Shown here: positions 32,461 to 37,675 of the stretch, in pieces
Layout: every line of letters begins with the position of its first letter
Position numbering within the stretch: position 1 is the first letter of the stretch
Source: a virus
Strand: one strand, 5' to 3'
Virus record (IMG/VR): IMGVR_UViG_3300034407_000066
Location: 1-37,675 of that record
DNA: 37,675 bases
The notes under the pieces: model-generated
Databases searched by the model: none
What the model was told of the DNA's origin: nothing
Seen by the model: the letters and a program-made list of their open reading frames with translations, nothing else
Position numbers and translations under genes: made by a program

Positions 32461-34709
32461 TGGCAAGAGTACACCCTTTTCAATCAAATTTTACAGCAGG
32501 CGAACTTACACCAAAGTTAGCAGGGCAAATTGATTTTAAAAAATATGCTAATGGCCTAGAAACTTTGCAAAACATGACAGTGTTTCCGCAAGGTGGTGCA
32601 GCACGTAGATATGGTACTAGATTTGTAGGGCCAGTTAAAAATCATTCACAAAACGTTAGATTAATACCTTTTGAATTTAATGTTGAGCAAAGTTATTGTT
32701 TAGAATTTGGTCATCAATATCTTAGATTTTACAAAGATAACGGTATTATTACAGAAAATGACAAAACAATTACTGGCATTACACAAGCAAATCCTGCAGT
32801 AGTAACAGCGTCTAGTCATGGGTACAGCAATGGTGATGAAGTCATACTTACTGAAGTAGTAGGCATGACACAAATAAATGGAAAACGTTACAAAGTAGCT
32901 AATAAAACTACTAACACGTTTGAAGTAACAGATTTAGACGGAAACAACATAAATAGCACTGGATATACAGCGTACGCATCTGCGGGTGTAGCTAATAAAA
33001 TTTATGAAATTTCTACTAATATTACAGAAAGTATGTTGTATGAAATACAATTTACGCAATCTGCAGACATTATGTACATTGTACATGAAACAATACCACC
33101 GCAAAAATTATCAAGAACAGGTCACACATCATGGACTATTGGTAATGAAACATTTACTAATGGCCCATTTTTAGATGATGGCACAACTGCAGCTTGGAGT
33201 GGGTCTAACGGTTATCCGCGTACTGTATCATTTTACGAACAACGTTTGGTATTTGGTGGTTCAACTGCATACCCACAAACTATATGGGCATCACAATCAG
33301 GTTCATATACAGATTTTGATGTAGGTAGTGGTAACGCGGCTGATGCTTTTATTTACACAATTGCTGCAAACAAAGTAAACGTAATACGTTGGCTAGCACC
33401 TGCACGTGATCTAATTGTAGGTACAGCAGGCGGTGAATTTAAAGTAGGTAGACCTGCAGGTGAACCTCTAAAGCCTGACAATGTTACAATTACACAACAA
33501 ACTACTTATGGTGGTTGGACAACAGAACCTATACAGGTAGGTAACGTTGTTTTGTTTGTACAAAAAGAAAGAAAAAAAGTTAGAGAATTTGCATATAGAT
33601 TTGAAGATGATGCGTATTCAGCGCCAGATATGTGTCTATTAGCAACACATATTACAGGCACAGGAATTGTAGATGTTACCTATGCGCAAGAACCTGAAAG
33701 TATTTATTGGGCAGTACGTGATGATGGTTTATTGATAGGCATGACGTATCAACGTGAAGAAGACGTTATTGCATGGCATAGACATGTTATTGGTGGACAC
33801 ATTAAACACAGTATAAATACATCTTCACAACTAACATCAGCAACAGCAGACAGCGATAATAATGGGTTTTTTACTATTACTGGGCATGGTTATGTAACAG
33901 GTGACCCTGTTGAATATGATAACAATGGTAATGCTAACATTGGTGGTCTTGTAAATGGAACTATTTATTATGTCATTAAAGTTGATAATAACACTATAGA
34001 ATTAGCTAGAACATACAAACAAGCTGTAGATAGAACTGTACATCAAATAGGTACGGGTTCAGGTACACATATTATTAAAAATCATGCCAAAGTAAAATCT
34101 ATTGCTTCATTCCCAGTAGGTGATACAACAGAAGTTTGGATGGTTGTAGAAAGAATTGTCAACGGTTCAAAAGTAAAATACGTTGAATATTTAGACCCGA
34201 CATTAAATATGGATTCTACATTAAATGGCATAGTAAACGGAGCATCAGGTACATTATCAAACCTAGATCATTTAGAAGGTGAATCTGTACAGGTATTGGT
34301 AGGTGATGCAGTATTTCCAAATCAAACAGTTACTAATGGCGAAATATCAGTTTCGTTACCATCTACAAGCGGTTTTCAAAATGTAGAAATAGGCTTGGGT
34401 TACATAAGCAAAATGGTAACTATGAGTATAGAGGCAGGCGCTAATGCAGGCACAGCGCAAAACAGACCTAAAAGATGGAATGAAGTAGCAGTAAGGTTGT
34501 TTGAAACTGTAGGTGTTACAGTTAACGGTGATCAAATACCATTTAGATCATCTTCTACACCTGTTGGTCAAAACATACCACCTTTTACTGGTGACAAAAG
34601 AGTAACTAATACGGGATGGGATAGACAAGGTAAAATAACAATAGAGCAAACACAGCCGTTACCTATGACGGTTCTTGGTGTAACAGGAACGTTGGTAACA
34701 AGTGATTAA
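32460..34709 (+). CDS. Tail tubular protein B (nozzle)
   Basis: This 749-aa protein begins ARVHPFQSNFTAGELTPKLAGQIDFKKYANGLETLQNMTVFPQGGAARRYGTRFVG, the hallmark of podovirus nozzle proteins. Later segments YPRTVSFYEQRLVFGGSTAYPQTIWASQSG and RVTNTGWDRQGKITIEQTQPLPMTVLGVTG are also family-typical. Two short beta insertions lie near residues 105-175 (ITQANPAVVTASSHGYSNGDEV) and 460-540 (FFTITGHGYVTGDPVEY), which look like similar HGYxxGDxV modules repeated within the protein. It forms the tail tube and nozzle. Confidence 0.95.
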   Translation: MARVHPFQSNFTAGELTPKLAGQIDFKKYANGLETLQNMTVFPQGGAARRYGTRFVGPVKNHSQNVRLIPFEFNVEQSYCLEFGHQYLRFYKDNGIITENDKTITGITQANPAVVTASSHGYSNGDEVILTEVVGMTQINGKRYKVANKTTNTFEVTDLDGNNINSTGYTAYASAGVANKIYEISTNITESMLYEIQFTQSADIMYIVHETIPPQKLSRTGHTSWTIGNETFTNGPFLDDGTTAAWSGSNGYPRTVSFYEQRLVFGGSTAYPQTIWASQSGSYTDFDVGSGNAADAFIYTIAANKVNVIRWLAPARDLIVGTAGGEFKVGRPAGEPLKPDNVTITQQTTYGGWTTEPIQVGNVVLFVQKERKKVREFAYRFEDDAYSAPDMCLLATHITGTGIVDVTYAQEPESIYWAVRDDGLLIGMTYQREEDVIAWHRHVIGGHIKHSINTSSQLTSATADSDNNGFFTITGHGYVTGDPVEYDNNGNANIGGLVNGTIYYVIKVDNNTIELARTYKQAVDRTVHQIGTGSGTHIIKNHAKVKSIASFPVGDTTEVWMVVERIVNGSKVKYVEYLDPTLNMDSTLNGIVNGASGTLSNLDHLEGESVQVLVGDAVFPNQTVTNGEISVSLPSTSGFQNVEIGLGYISKMVTMSIEAGANAGTAQNRPKRWNEVAVRLFETVGVTVNGDQIPFRSSSTPVGQNIPPFTGDKRVTNTGWDRQGKITIEQTQPLPMTVLGVTGTLVTSD

Positions 34710-34721
34710 AGGAGGTTCATA

Positions 34722-35168
34722 ATGGCGTGGTGGGTAATACCTGCAATGGTGGCTTCAACTGCTGTAACTGTAATGGGCATACAGCAGCAAAAGAAAAATA
34801 TGAAAGCCAACCGTGCATGGCAAAATTATGAAAATGAATTAAACTTTCATTATGAAAAACAAAAACGTTTAACAGACGAAACAAAACGTTTAAGTGAAGT
34901 AAGGGCTAGAACTGGTGCATCAGGTACAGCAATGTTTACTGGTAGTAGTTTGCTTGTAGCTAATGCAGATATAGAAGAATTTGAAACAGATATGTGGTAT
35001 TTAGAAAAAGGATTGTGGGCAAAAACCCAAGCACAGGACGCGGCACTAGCAGGTGAAATAGCTAATGCTAACTTTGCTATAGGACAATCTTTGTTTAATA
35101 CGGCAGCAAGTGCAGGTCAATACAAAGCAAGTATGGATAATGCAGCTAAATATGGGAGTACAGGGTGA
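34722..35168 (+). CDS. Internal virion protein, gp14-like
   Basis: This 148-aa protein has an AAGGAGG SD. The N-terminus (MAWWVIPAMVASTAVTVMGIQ) is a membrane-like helix, followed by a coiled charged helix (FHYEKQKRLTDETKRLSEVRARTGASGTAM) and an Ala-rich helix (LAGEIANANFAIGQSLFNTAASAG). Position after the nozzle and before two large ejection proteins matches the small T7 gp14 ejection protein, which forms the outer-membrane pore. Assignment is by layout and topology. Its stop overlaps the next GTG (GTGA). Confidence 0.75.
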   Translation: MAWWVIPAMVASTAVTVMGIQQQKKNMKANRAWQNYENELNFHYEKQKRLTDETKRLSEVRARTGASGTAMFTGSSLLVANADIEEFETDMWYLEKGLWAKTQAQDAALAGEIANANFAIGQSLFNTAASAGQYKASMDNAAKYGSTG

Positions 35169-37036
35169 AGATACCTAGATATACAGGAAATGTTGGAAGC
35201 GCACCTATACAAAGCGGTAGAACGCTTACAACAGGTACAGGCAGCGCACAAGGCATGGTTAATCTAGGCCAAAGCATGCTTGACGCTGTATCTACGTTTG
35301 CAGCACAAAAAGTAGCGCATACAGCAAAAATGCGTGATCAAGAAATACTAGACCTATCAACAATGTCTGAAGGCGAAAGTATGATGGCTGCTAATGATTT
35401 TAATTTTAGTTTAGAAACACGTAAAGATTATAAAAACTTTTTGCCTGAATACGACACACTTTGGGATAAACATACTAAAAAACTTAAAAAAGATAAATTT
35501 ACTAATAATGGTGTATTTGATGAAATAGCATGGAATAGATACTTACCTAACCATCAGAAAACATTTATGGAAGGTAAAGTTAATGTGCAAGCTGCTATAA
35601 GCAAAGCTAGAAACGCACAATCTGTAACAGCATATAATACAAATTTTAATCAGACCGAAGTAAAATTAGAAACTGCTACTTCAACTGCGCAAGTTGTTGG
35701 TAACTGGAATGATTGGAAAAACAATACTTTTACCAATTATAAAGGTCTAGCAACGTTTGACCAAGGTACATTAGATACAGGTTATGATGCGTTGTTTAAA
35801 AAAGCCAACACACAAATGATGCTAATGCAATCTGGTGAAGATGGCAAAACACCTATTTATCAAAATCCAAATGGTAAAACAGCTACTGATTGGTCAAAAG
35901 TAGCAGAACGTGCTGCAGACCCAACAGTAAAAATGGTTGATGTTGAAGGCAATGAACTAACTGTAGATGACCCTGCAAGAAAAGAATTTATTAGTAACGC
36001 TATAACATTGTCTAATGAACAAGAAGGTTTTGATAAAAGCCAACGTACAGAAAACATGCGTACAGATAATAATAATTTTAACAACAGATTAATTGGTATT
36101 TATAGAGGCAATGTAGATGATAACTTTTTAAAAGATTTAGAAGACAACAATACAATTGATGGCCCAACAAAGAAAACACTAGCATCAGCTTATAGTACAG
36201 CAGTAAATGCTAGAAATGAAGGTAAGCCATATTATGACACGATAGAAGGTAAAAAAACAGAAAGTTTAGTTACAGCTATGGTATTGTCTGGAATGATTGA
36301 TACTGAAGAAGAAAAATCAACAATTATTAAATTAGCTGCAGATGGCATGATAAGCCCAGATACAGCAAGATCACTTACAAGTGACATAGAAAAATATCAA
36401 AAAGATAAAAATAATCATAAATTAATTATGTACAGAAATGCTGTAAAAACAGTTATGAAAGCAGCAGGAGCGCCACCAGATGTATTATCACAAATGGATG
36501 CGTTAGAAGGTTTATCAGGTGCTGATCTTATGACACAACTTAACAATATTATGGGTAGTAATATGACACCTAACGCATACAAAGCAGTTAACAATTTAAC
36601 TCTTTTGATAGCTGAAGGTGAGAAAAAAGGTTTAACTATGAACCAAATGTTAATGAACCCTAAAAGCCCTGCATATTTAATGAATGATCTGGTTCAAGTA
36701 TATACTGATAAAGCTAAAGAAGAAAATATTAGAAATTTTGAAATAAAAGCAAAAGGTACAAATGCTTATATTATGGAAGACGCTAAGTTTGGTAATTACA
36801 AAATAGACCCTGTAGGATGGGCAAACTATGTTGAAAGCCAAGGTGGAACTACGCAGAATATACAAGTACCACCTAGAGAAGAAAATGAACCAATAAATAC
36901 TTATCTACTTAGATTGCAAAAATTTAACAACAAACAAGCAGCACAAGAAACAGGTATGCCTACATTCTTACGTAGTGATGTTGTTGGTGGTGAAAATACG
37001 CAAACTATGATAGTAATACCTAATCAGGAGCAATAA
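35165..37036 (+). CDS. Internal virion protein, gp15-like
   Basis: The GTG at 35165 is coupled to the previous stop. The 623-aa product is largely helical and charged, with KIPRYTGNVGSAPIQSGRTL at the start, often seen at the N-terminus of podovirus ejection proteins, then AAQKVAHTAKMRDQEILDL and long Asn/Asp/Lys-rich helices. No enzyme motif is seen. By order it is the periplasmic-tunnel ejection protein corresponding to T7 gp15 (747 aa). Expected partners are the 148-aa protein upstream and the 2359-aa protein downstream. Confidence 0.75.
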   Translation: MKIPRYTGNVGSAPIQSGRTLTTGTGSAQGMVNLGQSMLDAVSTFAAQKVAHTAKMRDQEILDLSTMSEGESMMAANDFNFSLETRKDYKNFLPEYDTLWDKHTKKLKKDKFTNNGVFDEIAWNRYLPNHQKTFMEGKVNVQAAISKARNAQSVTAYNTNFNQTEVKLETATSTAQVVGNWNDWKNNTFTNYKGLATFDQGTLDTGYDALFKKANTQMMLMQSGEDGKTPIYQNPNGKTATDWSKVAERAADPTVKMVDVEGNELTVDDPARKEFISNAITLSNEQEGFDKSQRTENMRTDNNNFNNRLIGIYRGNVDDNFLKDLEDNNTIDGPTKKTLASAYSTAVNARNEGKPYYDTIEGKKTESLVTAMVLSGMIDTEEEKSTIIKLAADGMISPDTARSLTSDIEKYQKDKNNHKLIMYRNAVKTVMKAAGAPPDVLSQMDALEGLSGADLMTQLNNIMGSNMTPNAYKAVNNLTLLIAEGEKKGLTMNQMLMNPKSPAYLMNDLVQVYTDKAKEENIRNFEIKAKGTNAYIMEDAKFGNYKIDPVGWANYVESQGGTTQNIQVPPREENEPINTYLLRLQKFNNKQAAQETGMPTFLRSDVVGGENTQTMIVIPNQEQ

Positions 37037-37039
37037 TTA

Positions 37040-37598
37040 ATGACTGTTGGAATAACAGCATCGCAACTAAAATTAGCAGGTTTTGATGATGAATCAATCA
37101 TTGGTCATATTGAAGACCAAAGACCATTACTTATACAAGCAGGTTTTTCTAACAATCAAATTGATAAATTTTACGGGATAGAACGTACATCACCGCATCC
37201 ATTACATGATAGTGACCTTAATACTCACAATATGCCTGTTAATACAGAAAACACTACGGCATCAAATGAGCAAGATGTTAGCACAACTTGGGCAGAAAAA
37301 AGGGCAAAAGAAGACAGCGCAACAGCAACAAACGATACTAAAGTTAACAATTCAAACACTAAAGAAACTACATCTGCTATAAAACAAGGTGATACTGTTA
37401 ACGTAGATCAATCTAATATAGTTACAATGGTAGATCAGGTTATAGATAATCCTGATTCTATAGCATTTGGTAAGACACCTGATTACAACGAACAACTTTA
37501 TAAAACTATAGCTGATCAAAATGCTGCATTAGCAAAAACTGAAGCAGAAATGAAAGCTAATGGTTTAATTTATCGTGACCAATTAACTGACGCAGAAA
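37040..37598 (+). CDS. Giant ejection protein, true N-terminus (continues at position 1)
   Basis: ATG at 37040 has AGGAG nine bases upstream and opens a frame that continues in register into 1-6598. Bases 37040-37521 joined to 1-6598 give 2359 aa. The N-terminus MTVGITASQLKLAGFDDESI and FSNNQIDKFYGIERTS look like a short helical docking domain with a repeated AGF-D/S pattern. An Asn/Thr/Lys-rich linker follows (about residues 60-125) and then a helix leading to the lysozyme-like motif at residue 261. The product read past 37598 in this window is artefactual. Confidence 0.88.
37522..37598. repeat. Right copy of 77-bp terminal direct repeat
   Basis: This is identical to bases 1-77. The protein frame is continuous through it, proving that the right end joins to the left. 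It should be removed when counting unique phage sequence. Confidence 0.93.
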
Positions 37599-37675
37599 CA
37601 TGGCCTGGACGGCGCCTACGCGATCGCGGCCGTCGACCAGCATCACCGCGACGCCCTCGTGGTTGCCCGGCGCGG
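37599..37675. other. Foreign GC-rich tail (assembly chimera or contamination)
   Basis: 58 of 77 bases are G or C (75%), against the AT-rich phage. The join falls exactly at the end of the terminal repeat. Both strands have an open frame with mostly G or C third positions, as in coding DNA from a high-GC bacterium. Restriction-type palindromes (GGCGCC, GCGATCGC, GTCGAC) occur, so a vector or linker source is not excluded. The tail length equals the 77-base repeat length, which hints at an assembler artefact. Confidence 0.85.

Overview
The window holds one essentially complete, AT-rich genome of a tailed podovirus with T7-like virion architecture. The evidence is a head-to-tail connector portal, tail tubular proteins A and B, a set of internal virion (ejection) proteins and a T7-type tail-fibre N-terminus. 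Bases 1-77 are repeated exactly at 37522-37598. The reading frame that leaves the right end re-enters at the left end and restores one 2359-residue protein. The phage sequence is therefore a circularly closed unit of 37,521 bp that was cut inside that gene. The last 77 bases (37599-37675) are about 75% GC, unlike everything else, and look like foreign sequence joined by the assembly. No integrase, CI-type repressor, phage RNA polymerase, DNA polymerase, tRNA or transposase was seen. The host cannot be read from the sequence. A marine bacterium, possibly an alphaproteobacterium, is a guess from the GTA-type holin and from secreted and adhesin proteins that resemble those of marine phages.

Layout. 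Late genes all lie on the + strand and run around the circle from 24618 through 37521/1 to 15896. In order they are: a PD-(D/E)XK nuclease and large terminase (24618-26323); two small paralogues flanking a GNAT acetyltransferase; portal; small basic proteins; scaffold; major capsid and decoration protein (ending at a strong terminator at 31840-31867); tail tubular A and B; three ejection proteins, the last of 2359 aa (37040-37598 joined to 1-6598); tail fibre and two further tail or adhesin proteins (6620-11520); a set of small envelope and membrane proteins (11520-14979); and holin, endolysin and a 27-aa membrane peptide (14960-15896).

The early region lies between 15886 and 24251. A lambda/P22-like divergent promoter pair (17856-17921) drives a leftward operon (SSB-like protein, PD-(D/E)XK exonuclease-like protein, MazG-like protein, unknown protein) and a rightward Cro-like regulator. 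After an origin-like noncoding stretch (18187-18465) a further promoter drives a replication operon: DUF1376 protein, RepB-type primase-like protein, SF2 helicase, unknown protein and Ref-like HNH nuclease. A second leftward operon (23722 to 21812) carries six mostly unknown proteins, one of them a probable cysteine peptidase. The small terminase has its own rightward promoter. A 366-bp noncoding stretch separates it from the late operon and is the best packaging-site candidate.

Working model (inference): a Cro-type repressor binds dyads at the divergent early promoters, and a closely matching 16-bp site occurs 6.7 kb away, just upstream of the late promoter. This would tie early and late transcription together without a lysogeny repressor. 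Replication would use the phage primase-like protein and helicase with the host polymerase. Lysis uses a GTA-type holin and an M15 peptidase.
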